Below, piece by piece: positions 9,450 to 18,762 of a stretch of DNA of 64,000 nt. A model generated the notes under the pieces. The model searched no databases, was not told where the DNA came from, and saw only the letters and a program-made list of their open reading frames with translations. Source of the DNA: Halorubrum xinjiangense (lineage in GTDB: Archaea; Halobacteriota; Halobacteria; Halobacteriales; Haloferacaceae); the NCBI RefSeq assembly GCF_900102375.1, contig NZ_FNBO01000007.1, positions 62,001 to 126,000 of the forward strand, given 5' to 3'. The first letter of the stretch is position 1; every line of letters starts with the position of its first letter. A program made the translations under genes and the position numbers.

Positions 9450-10100
9450 CTACTCGTCCGTCTCCTCGACGGCCGCGCCGGGCGCGTTCGACTTGACGCT
9501 TCGGAGCCCCTGTTTCGCCTTCTGTTTGGAGGCGTACCCCTGCCCGCTGTCGGCGACGACGTTGCCGTTGTCGTGGCGGAGCCGCCAGCGGTACTCGTCC
9601 GCGCTGTCGCGGAACAGCTCGAACGTCGCGTCGCTGCCGCCCTCGTCGGGCGCCTCCTCGTCGCGGGAGACGTCGACGACGTGCGCGCCCGGCGCGTTCC
9701 GCTGGACGCTCTCGATCCCGGAGTTCGCGTCGCGCTTGTCGGCGTACCCCTCGCCGCCGTCGGCGATGATGTTGCCGTTGTTGTGGCGGAGCCGCCAGCG
9801 GAACTGGTCGGCGCTGTCGGCGTACAGCTCGAACGTCGCCTTGCTCGCGGCCGCGTCCTCGTCGATCGCGGCCGCCTCGTCGGGCCACTCCATCTCGATC
9901 TCGAAGTGGACCGTCCCGTCCTCGCGTTCGAGCTCGACCTCGACGTCGCCGGTCCCGGCCGCGTCGACCGTCACCGTGCCGGCCTCGTCGACCGGCACCG
10001 GGTCGCCGCGCCCCAGGGCCCGAGCGATCCGGCGGAGGTACGTGGCCAGCCCCTGTCGGGTCCGCGACCGCTTCGACTCGTGGATGGTCTCTTCGGACAT
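9450..10100 (-). CDS. Amphi-Trp plus DUF1508 repeat protein
   Basis: 216 residues. The N-terminal ~95 residues (ARALGRGDPVPVDEAG through FEIEMEWPD) look like the haloarchaeal amphi-Trp domain. Two DUF1508 (YegP-like) repeats follow, each with the pattern FELF.D..D.(F/Y)RWRLRH.NGN and a G.GYA.K block, near residues 90-140 and 155-210. DUF1508 repeats are small βαβ folds of uncertain role. Start at MSEETIHESKRS; the longer frame upstream is basic shadow. A larger relative with five repeats lies at 25007-26692. Confidence 0.8.
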   Translation of the reverse strand: MSEETIHESKRSRTRQGLATYLRRIARALGRGDPVPVDEAGTVTVDAAGTGDVEVELEREDGTVHFEIEMEWPDEAAAIDEDAAASKATFELYADSADQFRWRLRHNNGNIIADGGEGYADKRDANSGIESVQRNAPGAHVVDVSRDEEAPDEGGSDATFELFRDSADEYRWRLRHDNGNVVADSGQGYASKQKAKQGLRSVKSNAPGAAVEETDE

Positions 10101-10225
10101 CGAAGAAACGGTCTCGCGCGTGAAACAAAAGCGTATGGCCCGACTCGGCTGGGTACGTCGCGTCTTGACCGGAGTATCCGGCGCCGCGCAGCGACGGGAT
10201 TGTCGGTCGTCTCGCGGCGGCGAAA

Positions 10226-10870
10226 TTATCCGTCGTCGCACGGCCGCTCCGCGATGATCGTCTCGCCGGCGCGGACGCTGTCGCCCTCGGCGACCAGCAG
10301 GTCCTCGCGGGTCACGGCCGCGGGTAGCACCACGTCCGCCCGCGAGCCGAACGAGACGTGGCCGACGCGGTCGCCGCGCTCGACGCGGTCGCCGGCCTCG
10401 ACCGAGGGGTGGATCCGCCGGGCGAACCAGCCCGCGATGACGAGCAGTTCGTACTCGCCGAAGTCGATCGCGACCTGCTCGTTTCGGTCCGACTCCTTGT
10501 CGAACGCCGGGCGGTTCGCGCCGGGGCGGTGCCGGACCTCGCGGACCTCACCGGCAAGCGGCGCGCGGTTCACGTGGACGTCGGTGACGTTCATGAACAC
10601 GCCGACTCGGAGCCGGGAGCCCTCTTCGCGCACCACGGAGACGGTGCCGTCGGCCGGGGAGACGACCGTTTCGTCCCCTTTCGGCGGGTCGCGCGCCGGG
10701 TCGCGGTGGAACCAGAGGACCCCGAGCGCGAGCGCGACGAGCGCGGCGCCGACCGGCGGGACGAACGGCAGCGCGACGGCGCCAGCGAGCGCCGGGACGA
10801 GCGCCAGGTCCCACGCGGCGTCGACCACCGGGAACGGGAGGAGCCGCGAGAGCGGCGGCGTCCGGCTCAC
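10226..10870 (-). CDS. asd: Archaetidylserine (phosphatidylserine) decarboxylase
   Basis: 214 residues. Pyruvoyl enzyme decarboxylating archaetidylserine to archaetidylethanolamine. Motifs: FHRDPARDPP, VSPADGTV, FMNVTDVHVNRAP and the self-cleavage site HVSFGSRADV, where the Ser of Gly-Ser becomes the pyruvoyl group. A hydrophobic N-terminal segment fits membrane association. The start is taken as GTG at 10870 because it overlaps the rfc stop as GTGA; an in-frame ATG further upstream lies inside the rfc gene. Confidence 0.92.
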   Translation of the reverse strand: MSRTPPLSRLLPFPVVDAAWDLALVPALAGAVALPFVPPVGAALVALALGVLWFHRDPARDPPKGDETVVSPADGTVSVVREEGSRLRVGVFMNVTDVHVNRAPLAGEVREVRHRPGANRPAFDKESDRNEQVAIDFGEYELLVIAGWFARRIHPSVEAGDRVERGDRVGHVSFGSRADVVLPAAVTREDLLVAEGDSVRAGETIIAERPCDDG

Positions 10871-11916
10871 GGGGCCACCTCCGCGTCCCGCAGTTCGGGC
10901 GAGAGCTCGGTCCGCCCCGCGGCCCACGCCGCGAGCAGGTGGACGAGGTGGGTCGTGTCGTCGAGCCCGTCGGACAGGTCGAGATCCGCCTCGCCCGCGA
11001 GCGCGTGGAGGCGCGCGAGATCGTCGCCGCCGTACTCGGAGCCGGCGCGGGCGACGCGGAGCGTCTCGCGGAGCAGCTCCTGCCCGTCGTACCCCTCGTC
11101 GAGGAGGTCGTCGAGCGTCGAGCGGGCGTCCTTCAGGTCGCCGCTCCGGGCGTCGGCGAGCGCCTCGCGGAGCGCGTCGTCGTCGCCGACCTCGCCGAGC
11201 GTCTCGTAGGCGGTCGACATGGTGATCTCGTCGCCCTCGACCGCGGTCGCCTGCGCAGCGAGGATCGCCTCGCGGAGGTCGCCGCCGGCCGCGCTGGCGA
11301 CGAACTCCAGGCCGTCGCCGTCGTAGTCGACGCCCTCGCGGTCGCAGATCGTCTCGAGGACGTCTATCGTCTCGTCGGTGGTCGGCGAGCGCACGCGGAC
11401 CGGGAAGCAGCGCGACCGGATCGGGGCGATGAGCTTCGAGGGCTGGCGGGTCGCGATCACGAACTGCGTGGTCCGGTGGTGCTTCTCCATCACGCGGCGC
11501 AGCGCCTGTTGGAAGTCCTCGCGGATCGCCTCCGCGTTGTCTAAGAGGATCGTCTTGTAGTCGCCGGACATCGGCGCGTACGACGCCGACTCCTTCAGCA
11601 CGCGGTTTATCATGTCCCGTTTCGCCATGCTACTCCGCCCCGCGAGGAACCCCTCGAACCGCGGGTCGGTCCGGATCTCCTTTTTCGTCCGGCCGAAGAA
11701 GTCGGCGACGTTGATCTCGATCAGGTCGGCGTCCGGGTCGGCGTGCGACGCGTCGGCGAGCGCGCGCGCCGCCGCGGTCTTCCCGACCCCTGGCGGCCCC
11801 TGAACGACGAGGTTCATCGGCTCGTCGACGGCCCGGCGCAGGCGGTCGCGGGCCTCGTCCTGCCGGATCTCGTCGAGGGCGGGCGCGTGCGTGTCTATCC
11901 AGAGCGGTCCCTGCAT
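10867..11916 (-). CDS. rfcC: Replication factor C small subunit, non-catalytic type
   Basis: 349 residues. Clamp-loader AAA+ subunit. Walker A GPPGVGKT is at residues 40-47, and the SRC arginine-finger motif at 168-170 (IRSRC). The Walker B site reads LLDNAEA (residues 124-130), with Asn where catalytic RFC subunits have Glu. This suggests a subunit that gives an arginine finger and structure but little ATP hydrolysis. Haloarchaea carry several RFC small subunits; the C label is by resemblance. Overlaps asd by four bases. Confidence 0.85.
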   Translation of the reverse strand: MQGPLWIDTHAPALDEIRQDEARDRLRRAVDEPMNLVVQGPPGVGKTAAARALADASHADPDADLIEINVADFFGRTKKEIRTDPRFEGFLAGRSSMAKRDMINRVLKESASYAPMSGDYKTILLDNAEAIREDFQQALRRVMEKHHRTTQFVIATRQPSKLIAPIRSRCFPVRVRSPTTDETIDVLETICDREGVDYDGDGLEFVASAAGGDLREAILAAQATAVEGDEITMSTAYETLGEVGDDDALREALADARSGDLKDARSTLDDLLDEGYDGQELLRETLRVARAGSEYGGDDLARLHALAGEADLDLSDGLDDTTHLVHLLAAWAAGRTELSPELRDAEVAP

Positions 11917-12215
11917 TGGCGTTCGATCGGGGCCGCGCGGTCAAGAATCGGTCGGTCGGCGCACCAAGAGGGGGAGTCGGCCCGACGGCGGTGAGAACGG
12001 GTCGGATCGAACGCCTCGGATCGCTATTTTGTTACGATCACCCCCATACGAATCATCTAGAAAGGGGTGTCGACGACCACCGAATCGCCGAGATAACTCT
12101 CTTACAGGGCCTTAGAGAACATCTACGTCCGGCTAACCTATTCTGGGTTTTTTAATAATTTATTGAGTAAATGAACATCAATCGTTAAGTATAGCCCTTC
12201 CGAATCTGTGGATAC
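11917..12215. other. Divergent promoter region between rfcC and the sugar transporter
   Basis: About 300 bases without a gene. GC drops sharply after 12,100. It carries the TrmB-like box and TATA of the transporter operon on the right and the rfcC promoter on the left. Confidence 0.7.
12153..12193 (+). promoter_or_regulatory. Transporter operon promoter with TrmB-like box
   Basis: TAAT-N8-GAGTA at 12153-12169 matches the Halobacterium TrmB site (TACT-N7/8-GAGTA) with one mismatch. A TTAAGTATA box at about 12185-12193 lies some 25 bases before the ATG at 12216, so the mRNA is probably leaderless. The box lies upstream of TATA, where TrmB acts as an activator in Halobacterium. Confidence 0.5.
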
Positions 12216-13535
12216 ATGTCACGTGACAACAGCGCAGACTCAGAGAACCGACTCACTCGTCGTCACTACGTCGCGGGCGCGGGCAGCCTCGCGACCGTAG
12301 GGATCGCCGGCTGTTCCGGCGGCGACGGCGGCGACGGAAGCGACGGCGGCGGCGGGGGCAGCGGTGACGCGGTCGAAGTGCTTCACGGCTGGACCGGCGG
12401 CGACGGCGCCGCGGCGGCCGAAGCGCTCGAAGAGGCGTTCAACGAGGCCCACTCCGACACGGACCTCGAGATGAACCCCATCGGTGGCGGCGGGAACCAG
12501 AACCTCGACGCGGTCGTCGCGAACCGGCTCCAGAGCGACGACCCGCCGGGAGCGTTCGCCGGATGGCCCGGTCCGAACCTCCTCCGCTATCAGGGCGTCC
12601 TCGGCAGCGTCGACGACGTCTGGGATGAGAACGGCTTCGAAGACGCGATGGTCGAGGAGGCGGTGGAGCTCCACCAGCAGGACGGCAGCTACCGCGCCGT
12701 GCCGCTCGGCTCCCACCGGCTGAACTGCCTCTTCTACAACGTCTCCGTCGTCGAGGACGCGGGCGTCGACGTCGACTCGCTCGACAGTCCCTCGGCGCTC
12801 ATCGACGCCTTGGAGACGGTCTCGACCGAGACCGACGCCATCCCGATGACCCACGCGATGGCGGGCACCTGGACGACGACCCAGCTTTGGGGCGCCGTGC
12901 TCCTCGGCGAGAGCGGCTACCAGCCGTACATGGACTTCCTCGAGGGCAACGGCGACGAGGAGGCCGTCCGGTCGGCGTTCGAGACGACCGCGGAGATGCT
13001 GGAGAACTACATCAGCGACGACGCGTCCTCGATCGCGTTGACCGAGTCGAACCAGAACATCATCAACGGCGACGCCGCCTTCATCCACCAGGGTAACTGG
13101 GCGGCGGGCGCGTTCCGGAACGCCGAGGGCTTCGAGTACGACGAGGACTGGGGCTTCAAGACGTTCCCCGGCACGGAGGGAATGTACACGCTCCACTTCG
13201 ACTCGTTCATCTACCCGGCGGACAACCCGACGCCCGAGGCCTCGAAGACCTGGGAGGCGTTCGTCGGCAGTCCGGAGGCCCAGATCGCGTTCAACCAGTT
13301 CAAGGGGTCGATCCCGACCCGCACCGACGTGAGCATGGAGGAATTCGGTCCGTACCTCCAGGAGACGGCCGAGGACTTCGCGGAAGCGGAGTACCGACCC
13401 CCGAACCTCCAGCACGGACTCGGCGTGCCCTCCGAGACGATGACGGAGCTCAACGACGTCATCTCCTCGGAGTTCACCGGTCCGTACAACGTCGACGCGG
13501 CAACGACGGGCTTCCTGGACGCGGTATCCAACTGA
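12216..13535 (+). CDS. Sugar ABC transporter substrate-binding lipoprotein (CUT1 type)
   Basis: 439 residues. Tat signal with twin arginines at residues 15-16 (TRRHYVAGAG) and a lipobox ending at Cys33 (GIAGCSGG), then a Gly/Asp-rich linker, so the protein is exported folded and lipid-anchored. The mature part has the fold-family features of extracellular solute-binding protein family 1 (LHGWTGGDGAAAAEALEEAF). First gene of a four-gene transporter operon. Ligand not readable; glucose, galactose or related sugars are plausible given the sugar-acid cluster at 56-63 kb. Confidence 0.92.
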   Translation: MSRDNSADSENRLTRRHYVAGAGSLATVGIAGCSGGDGGDGSDGGGGGSGDAVEVLHGWTGGDGAAAAEALEEAFNEAHSDTDLEMNPIGGGGNQNLDAVVANRLQSDDPPGAFAGWPGPNLLRYQGVLGSVDDVWDENGFEDAMVEEAVELHQQDGSYRAVPLGSHRLNCLFYNVSVVEDAGVDVDSLDSPSALIDALETVSTETDAIPMTHAMAGTWTTTQLWGAVLLGESGYQPYMDFLEGNGDEEAVRSAFETTAEMLENYISDDASSIALTESNQNIINGDAAFIHQGNWAAGAFRNAEGFEYDEDWGFKTFPGTEGMYTLHFDSFIYPADNPTPEASKTWEAFVGSPEAQIAFNQFKGSIPTRTDVSMEEFGPYLQETAEDFAEAEYRPPNLQHGLGVPSETMTELNDVISSEFTGPYNVDAATTGFLDAVSN

Positions 13536-13545
13536 GCACTCCCAG

Positions 13546-14586
13546 ATGCTCGATTTTTATCGTCGATTGTACCGGGCGATCAGGCCCTCCTCGGGGGACG
13601 ACGAGGCGGCCCGCACCGACGGCGGCGTCGTGAGCGACGGCTCCGCGGCCGACCCGGTCGAGCCGGACCGCGACGCGACGGCCCGCCTCAAGTCGGCGCT
13701 GGACCGGCGCTTCGGGAGCGACTTCATGGAGTCGTCGATATTCTGGCTCCCGCCGTTCCTGCTGATGGGGCTGTTCGTCTACGGTGCGGTCATCTGGAAC
13801 CTCCTCATCTCGCTGACCGACTACCAGCGCTTCGAGAACGCGCCGGACTACTCGAACCTCGACTTCGAGATGTACACCCGGGCGCTCGCGGACTCCGGGT
13901 TCATCGACGCCGCGGTCAACACGCTCATCCTGCTCATCCTGTTCACGGCGGGAACGCTCGCCGTCGGCCTCCTGCTGGCAATCCTGATCGACAGGGGGAT
14001 CCGGTTCGAGAACTCGTTCCGGACGATCTACCTCCTGCCGATGAGCCTCTCGTTCGTCGTCACGGCCCAGTTCTGGCTGTGGATCTACAACTACAACAAC
14101 GGGATCGCGAACAGCGTCATCGGGACGTTCGGGCTCGGGCCGGTGAGCTGGCTCGGTAACCAGGACATCGTCCTCTACGCGGTCATCTTCGCGTTGATGT
14201 GGCAGTTCTCGGGGTACGCGATGGTCGTGTACCTCGCCGGCCTGCGCGCGATACCGAGAGAGCACTACGAAGCGGCCAAGGTCGACGGCGCGTCGACCCT
14301 GAAGATGTACTGGCGCGTGATCATACCGCAGCTGAAGGGCGCGACCATCAGCGCCGCCGTGGTGTTGATGGTGTTCGGCATGAAGGCGTTCGACTTCCTC
14401 TACTCGCTGGCGGGCGGGTACCGGCCGCCGAACGGCGCCGACATCCTCGCGACGAAGATGGTGCGCGAGGCGTACGCGAACCTCAACTGGGCGTACGGGT
14501 CGGCGATCGCCATCGTGCTGTTCGCGATGGCGCTCGGCGTCATCGGCCCGTACCTCGTGTACGAATACCGGAGGGACAACCTATGA
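13546..14586 (+). CDS. Sugar ABC transporter permease 1 (MalF-like)
   Basis: 346 residues. Polar N-terminal ~65 residues, then six or more hydrophobic helices. The ATPase-coupling EAA loop reads YEAAKVDGAS near residue 243, followed by TLKMYWRVIIPQL. Starts 10 bases after the binding-protein gene and overlaps the next permease by four bases (ATGA). Confidence 0.93.
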   Translation: MLDFYRRLYRAIRPSSGDDEAARTDGGVVSDGSAADPVEPDRDATARLKSALDRRFGSDFMESSIFWLPPFLLMGLFVYGAVIWNLLISLTDYQRFENAPDYSNLDFEMYTRALADSGFIDAAVNTLILLILFTAGTLAVGLLLAILIDRGIRFENSFRTIYLLPMSLSFVVTAQFWLWIYNYNNGIANSVIGTFGLGPVSWLGNQDIVLYAVIFALMWQFSGYAMVVYLAGLRAIPREHYEAAKVDGASTLKMYWRVIIPQLKGATISAAVVLMVFGMKAFDFLYSLAGGYRPPNGADILATKMVREAYANLNWAYGSAIAIVLFAMALGVIGPYLVYEYRRDNL

Positions 14587-15527
14587 GCGACGGAGAAATT
14601 CGAACCGACGGCGGCACGACATCGACGACTGCGCGGCTGCGCCGGAACCTCGATCAGCTGACGGTCGAGGACGTCGGGCTGTACGTCGTGTTAGCCTTCG
14701 CGGCGGCGTTCTACCTCGTCCCCATCGAGTCCGGGCTGGTGACCTCGTTCAAGACCGGGATCGCGATCGTCGAAACGGCGCCGTTCGCGCCCCCGGGACC
14801 GTCCGGACTCACCCTCGAGAAGTGGCAGACGGCGATCGACGCCCTGCTTCGCGGCATGGGGAACAGCCTGCTGTACGCGGTCCCCGCGACGGTGATCTCG
14901 GCGTTCGTCGGGAGCATCACCGCATACGGGCTGACGATCCCGACGTGGAAGAAGTCGTACAAGGCGGTGGTGCTGATGCTCATCATCGCCGGGATCTTCA
15001 TCCCGTATCAGGCCGTGCTGGTCCCGCTGACCCAGTTCTGGTCGCAGTGGGCCCAGCTCGACCAGGTGCTGTCGTTCGTCTGGGCGCTCGGGATCGACAA
15101 CGACTACGTCGGTATCATCGAACTGGTGATCACCCACGTCGCCTACGGGATCCCCATCTGTACGCTCCTGTTCCGGACGTACTACAAGACGATGAGCGAG
15201 GAGATGATCGAGTCGGCCCGCCTCGACGGGGCGACGCTCCGCCGGGTGTACCGGCGGATCGTCCTCCCGCTTTCGGGACCGATGTTCGCCGTCGTCCTCA
15301 TCTATCAGTTCACCCAGATCTGGAACGACCTCCTGTTCACGCTCGTGATCGTCTCGACGGAGTCGAGCCCCGCGGCGCCCGTCGTGTTAATCTTAGCGGG
15401 CCTCGGGAGCTCGCTGGAGGGACAGGACTTCGCGCTCCGGATGGCCGGGGCGTTCTTTGCGGCGCTGCCGACGCTGGCGGTGTACATCTTCTTCGGCGAG
15501 GAGTTCGCCGAGGGGGTGGCGGCGTGA
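14583..15527 (+). CDS. Sugar ABC transporter permease 2 (MalG-like)
   Basis: 314 residues. Cytoplasmic N-terminus of about 30 residues, then six predicted helices. EAA loop: MIESARLDGATLRRVYRRI near residue 206. The start at 14583 overlaps the stop of permease 1 by four bases, so earlier in-frame codons are excluded. Forms the channel with permease 1. Confidence 0.93.
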   Translation: MSDGEIRTDGGTTSTTARLRRNLDQLTVEDVGLYVVLAFAAAFYLVPIESGLVTSFKTGIAIVETAPFAPPGPSGLTLEKWQTAIDALLRGMGNSLLYAVPATVISAFVGSITAYGLTIPTWKKSYKAVVLMLIIAGIFIPYQAVLVPLTQFWSQWAQLDQVLSFVWALGIDNDYVGIIELVITHVAYGIPICTLLFRTYYKTMSEEMIESARLDGATLRRVYRRIVLPLSGPMFAVVLIYQFTQIWNDLLFTLVIVSTESSPAAPVVLILAGLGSSLEGQDFALRMAGAFFAALPTLAVYIFFGEEFAEGVAA

Positions 15528-15623
15528 CCCGCACGTCGACCCAGTCCGGCGGCGGGGACCGCCCGAGAGACGACGCGGCGCGGCGCACGAACGACCACTC
15601 GACACCGACCACAACACACAGAT

Positions 15624-16769
15624 ATGGCAACGCTTGAACTCGACTCGATAACGAAGACGTTCCAGGACGGCGACGAGGAGATCGTCGCGGTCGACGATGT
15701 GTCGCTGTCGATCGACGACGGCGAGTTCCTCGTCGTCGTCGGTCCGTCCGGCTGCGGCAAGTCCACGACGCTCCGGATGGTTGCCGGCCTCGAGACGATC
15801 ACCGCCGGCACGCTCAGCATCGACAACCGCGTCGTCAACGACGTGAAATCCCAAGACAGGGACATCGCGATGGTGTTCCAGTCGTACGCGCTCTACCCGC
15901 ATATGAGCGTCCGACAGAATATGTCGTTCGGCTTAGAAGAGTCGACGGACCTCCCGGACGACGAGATCAACCAGATGGTTTCGGAGACCGGCGAGATGCT
16001 CGGTATCTCGAACCTGCTCGACCGGAAGCCGAGTGACCTCTCCGGGGGACAACAGCAGCGCGTCGCCCTCGGCCGCGCCATCGTACGCGACCCCGAAGTG
16101 TTCCTGATGGACGAGCCACTCAGCAACCTCGACGCGAAGCTCCGCGCGGAGATGCGCACCGAGCTCCAGCGGCTCCAGAACGACCTGGGCGTGACGACGG
16201 TGTACGTCACTCACGACCAGACGGAGGCGATGACGATGGGCGACCGGATCGCCATCCTCGACGGGGGCGAGCTCCAGCAGATCGCGACGCCGCTGGAGTG
16301 TTACCACGAGCCGGCCAACCGGTTCGTCGCGAGCTTCCTCGGCGAGCCGTCGATGAACTTCTTCGACGTGACGCTGGAGGGCGACCGCCTCGTCGGCGAC
16401 GCCTTCGAGTACCCGATCGACGAGGGGGTTCGGGCGGACCTCGGCGACGCGACCGACCTCGTTCTCGGTATCCGCCCCGAAGCCGTCGAACTCGTCGACG
16501 AGGACGGCGACCACGAGTTCGAGACGACCGTCGACGTCGTCGAGCCGATGGGCGACGAGAACACGGTGTACCTCCACTTCGACCCCGACGCGGACCCCGA
16601 GACCGCGGCGACGCTCGTCGCGACGATCGACGGGTTCAACCGGGTCAGCGAGGGCGACACGGTGACCGCGCGGATCCCGGAGGACGCGATCCACCTCTTC
16701 GACCGGAACACGGGCGAGGCGCTCCACAACCGGTCGATGGAGAACGCGGCCGACCAGATCAACCTCTGA
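15624..16769 (+). CDS. Sugar ABC transporter ATP-binding protein (MalK/UgpC type)
   Basis: 381 residues. Walker A GPSGCGKST (residues ~38-46), signature LSGGQQQR, Walker B VFLMDEPLSNLD and the H-loop YVTHDQTEAM. The C-terminal ~130 residues form the TOBE/regulatory region of CUT1 ATPases (GIRPEAVEL). Ninety-six bases separate it from permease 2. It powers uptake by the preceding three proteins and may also serve other sugar importers. Confidence 0.95.
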   Translation: MATLELDSITKTFQDGDEEIVAVDDVSLSIDDGEFLVVVGPSGCGKSTTLRMVAGLETITAGTLSIDNRVVNDVKSQDRDIAMVFQSYALYPHMSVRQNMSFGLEESTDLPDDEINQMVSETGEMLGISNLLDRKPSDLSGGQQQRVALGRAIVRDPEVFLMDEPLSNLDAKLRAEMRTELQRLQNDLGVTTVYVTHDQTEAMTMGDRIAILDGGELQQIATPLECYHEPANRFVASFLGEPSMNFFDVTLEGDRLVGDAFEYPIDEGVRADLGDATDLVLGIRPEAVELVDEDGDHEFETTVDVVEPMGDENTVYLHFDPDADPETAATLVATIDGFNRVSEGDTVTARIPEDAIHLFDRNTGEALHNRSMENAADQINL

Positions 16770-16793
16770 GAGCGGTGCGGGTCGTCGCGGGCG

Positions 16794-16799
16794 TTTTTT
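16794..16799 (+). terminator. T-run after the transporter operon
   Basis: Six T about 25 bases after the ATPase stop, between convergent genes. A likely archaeal terminator for the transporter operon. Confidence 0.4.
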
Positions 16800-16813
16800 A
16801 GGTATTCTAAGGC

Positions 16814-17494
16814 TCACCAGTACTTCGTCCGGTCGACCCCCGCGGCGATCAGCGCCGCGGCGGCGACGTGGGCGTAGGCGCCCCACGCAAGTGCGAGGAG
16901 CGCGGCGACGCTCCGCGTCGCCGTCGTCGCGAGCGCCGTCCACGCGACGACGACGAGCACGGTCGCGCCGACCCACGCGAGGAAGTACGAACTCGACGCG
17001 GTCCCGCGGATCGCGTCGCGCTTGAGCCCGGCGTGGAGTCCCTTCCGGACGCTCACGGCGGCCGCCGACGGGAAGAGGTACGCGCAGACGACCGTGACGA
17101 GGAGCGCGACGGTCGAGAGCGTCGCGAGGCCCACGCCGGTCAGCGCGCTCGGGACCGTCCCGACAGCGACGACGTAGCTGACGGCGGCGACCGTGACGGC
17201 CGCCGGAGCGAGGTAGACGGCGGCGACGCCGAGCAGCCGCCCGGCGAGCCGCGCCGTGGCCCGCGTCGCGACGGACGGGAACCCCTCGCCCGCGAGCACG
17301 CCGCCGACGAGGCCAAGGAACGCGAGGAGCGGACCGACGGCGAGCAGGAGCGGTGCCAGAAGCGCCGCGTCGGGCCAGAGCCCCGCCGCCGCCCGGACCA
17401 GCGCACCGCCGAGCAGCAGCGCCGCGAGACACGTCGCGGTGCCGTCCAGCCGGGCCCGGTCTGCGAACGGGTACCGGAGGGCCTCGAGGAACAT
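16814..17494 (-). CDS. DUF4013-like multi-pass membrane protein
   Basis: 226 residues, mostly hydrophobic, with about six predicted helices. The N-terminal MFLEALRYPFAD resembles DUF4013 membrane proteins; YLFPSAAAVSVRKGL near residue 145 is also typical. The start is at 17494; the longer upstream frame is basic shadow. No catalytic residues recognised. Confidence 0.72.
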   Translation of the reverse strand: MFLEALRYPFADRARLDGTATCLAALLLGGALVRAAAGLWPDAALLAPLLLAVGPLLAFLGLVGGVLAGEGFPSVATRATARLAGRLLGVAAVYLAPAAVTVAAVSYVVAVGTVPSALTGVGLATLSTVALLVTVVCAYLFPSAAAVSVRKGLHAGLKRDAIRGTASSSYFLAWVGATVLVVVAWTALATTATRSVAALLALAWGAYAHVAAAALIAAGVDRTKYW

Positions 17495-17648
17495 CAGGCG
17501 CCTCCCGACCGCTTTGCGGCGGCGCGTCCCGATCGCTCGACCGCGACGCCGTCCACCCGACCCTCGGTCGATGTCGACACGTTCGACCGGGTCACCGTCG
17601 GCTCGCAAAACGGTGTCGGTCGCGTCCACGGCGAGAGGCTGCCGTCGG

Positions 17649-18062
17649 TCACTCTCGGATCCGTTCGACCTCGCGGCGAAGCCCCTCGCGGACGCGGTCG
17701 GCGACGTCGTCGCCCGGGTCGTCGACCGTCTCGGCGTCCTCGGTCTCCAGCAGGCGGTCCAGCTTGCGCTCGAACTCCCGCTCATCGATGTCGCCGCGCG
17801 CGTAGCGCTCGCGGAGGGCGTCGAGCGCGGGGTCGCCGGTCGCGTTCTCGTCGCCCTCGGAGTCGTCGTCTGGAAGCGGCTTCGTCAGGGTGTGGAGGAC
17901 GGGGAGGACGACGAAGAGGCCGAAGAACAACACGAGCGGGAGGGTCCACCAGAGGCCGGTGATGAGCGGGGCGGCGACGCCGGCACCGACGACGCAGAGC
18001 GCGAACACCCGCCGCCAGCGGTGGCGGAGGTTCCACGCGACCCGGCGGGCGAGTCCGGTCAT
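17649..18062 (-). CDS. SHOCT-domain membrane protein
   Basis: 137 residues. Basic N-terminus (MTGLARRVAWNLRHRWRR), two hydrophobic helices (residues ~20-60), an acidic linker, then a short C-terminal SHOCT domain (LDALRERYARGDIDEREFER) at residues ~92-120. SHOCT domains form helical hairpins thought to mediate oligomerisation. The chosen start gives the normal short cytoplasmic lead. Confidence 0.8.
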   Translation of the reverse strand: MTGLARRVAWNLRHRWRRVFALCVVGAGVAAPLITGLWWTLPLVLFFGLFVVLPVLHTLTKPLPDDDSEGDENATGDPALDALRERYARGDIDEREFERKLDRLLETEDAETVDDPGDDVADRVREGLRREVERIRE

Positions 18063-18139
18063 GGTCGGGGCGACGCCTGCGAGGCCCAAAGCGGTTTCGT
18101 CGGCGGTCCCCGGCGGGTCGCGACGGGACGCGGCGGTCG

Positions 18140-18628
18140 TCACGCGCGCTCGCGGTCCTCGATCACTAGTCGGTCGCCGGGCTCGACGCCGTGGCGGTCG
18201 CTCCAGCCCCGCGGCACTTCGAGGACGTATCGCCCGGTCCCCTCGTAGCGGGTGAGCGGCTGCGACTCCGGCGCCGCCTCGTGGACGGTGGTGACCGTCC
18301 CGTTCGCGTCGACGAAGACGATGTCGAGCGCGAACGCCATGTCGCGCATCACGTAGGCACGCTCCGCGGACTCCCCGTGGACGAACAGCATCCCCTCGCC
18401 GTCGTCGAGGGCATCGGTCGCCGAGAGCCCGACGTACCGCTTCACGAAGCCGTCGGCGACCCGGGCCTCGACGGTCGCCAGCGACTCGCCGGTCTCGCCG
18501 TCGACGGCCTCGACCGTGGCGGTGTCGTAGCCGGTGATCAGGAGGGCCGGATTCGCAGCGGCGACGCCGATTCCGGCGAGGGCGATCAGTGCGAGCGCGG
18601 CCGCGACCCCGACGAGGCGACGGTTCAC
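18140..18628 (-). CDS. DUF192 family protein
   Basis: 162 residues. N-terminal hydrophobic helix (VGVAAALALIALAGIGVAAA), an anchor or signal. The DUF192 core follows: RYVGLS, GMLFVHGESAERAYVMRDM and IDRVF-like ALDIVFVDANGTV, ending with YVLEVPRGW. DUF192 proteins are small β-rich proteins, often exported; biochemical role unknown. Confidence 0.85.
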   Translation of the reverse strand: MNRRLVGVAAALALIALAGIGVAAANPALLITGYDTATVEAVDGETGESLATVEARVADGFVKRYVGLSATDALDDGEGMLFVHGESAERAYVMRDMAFALDIVFVDANGTVTTVHEAAPESQPLTRYEGTGRYVLEVPRGWSDRHGVEPGDRLVIEDRERA

Positions 18629-18688
18629 GGTCGGGGTTCGCGTCGCGGAAGGAAATCGTTTTCCGCTCTCAGGGGGTTGTTTCGGTGA

Positions 18689-18762
18689 GGGCTCGTGGTC
18701 TAGCTGGTTATGACGCGGCCTTTACAAGGCTGAGATCGGCGGTTCGAACCCGCCCGAGCCCA
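18689..18762 (+). tRNA. tRNA-Val (anticodon TAC)
   Basis: Full cloverleaf of 74 bases. Acceptor GGGCTCG pairs with CGAGCCC, discriminator A. The anticodon stem CGGCC/GGCTG (one G-U) holds loop TTTACAA with anticodon TAC. The T-arm GGCGG-TTCGAAC-CCGCC is perfect. No intron; CCA not encoded. Its last 20 bases before the discriminator are repeated at 18861-18880. Confidence 0.97.

Noticed and set aside
15524-15637. 37-codon frame starting with GTGA at the permease 2 stop and ending inside the ATPase start
   Set aside because: Thr/Arg-rich, no Shine-Dalgarno, and its end is 14 bases into the ATPase gene instead of a clean stop-start overlap. Looks accidental.
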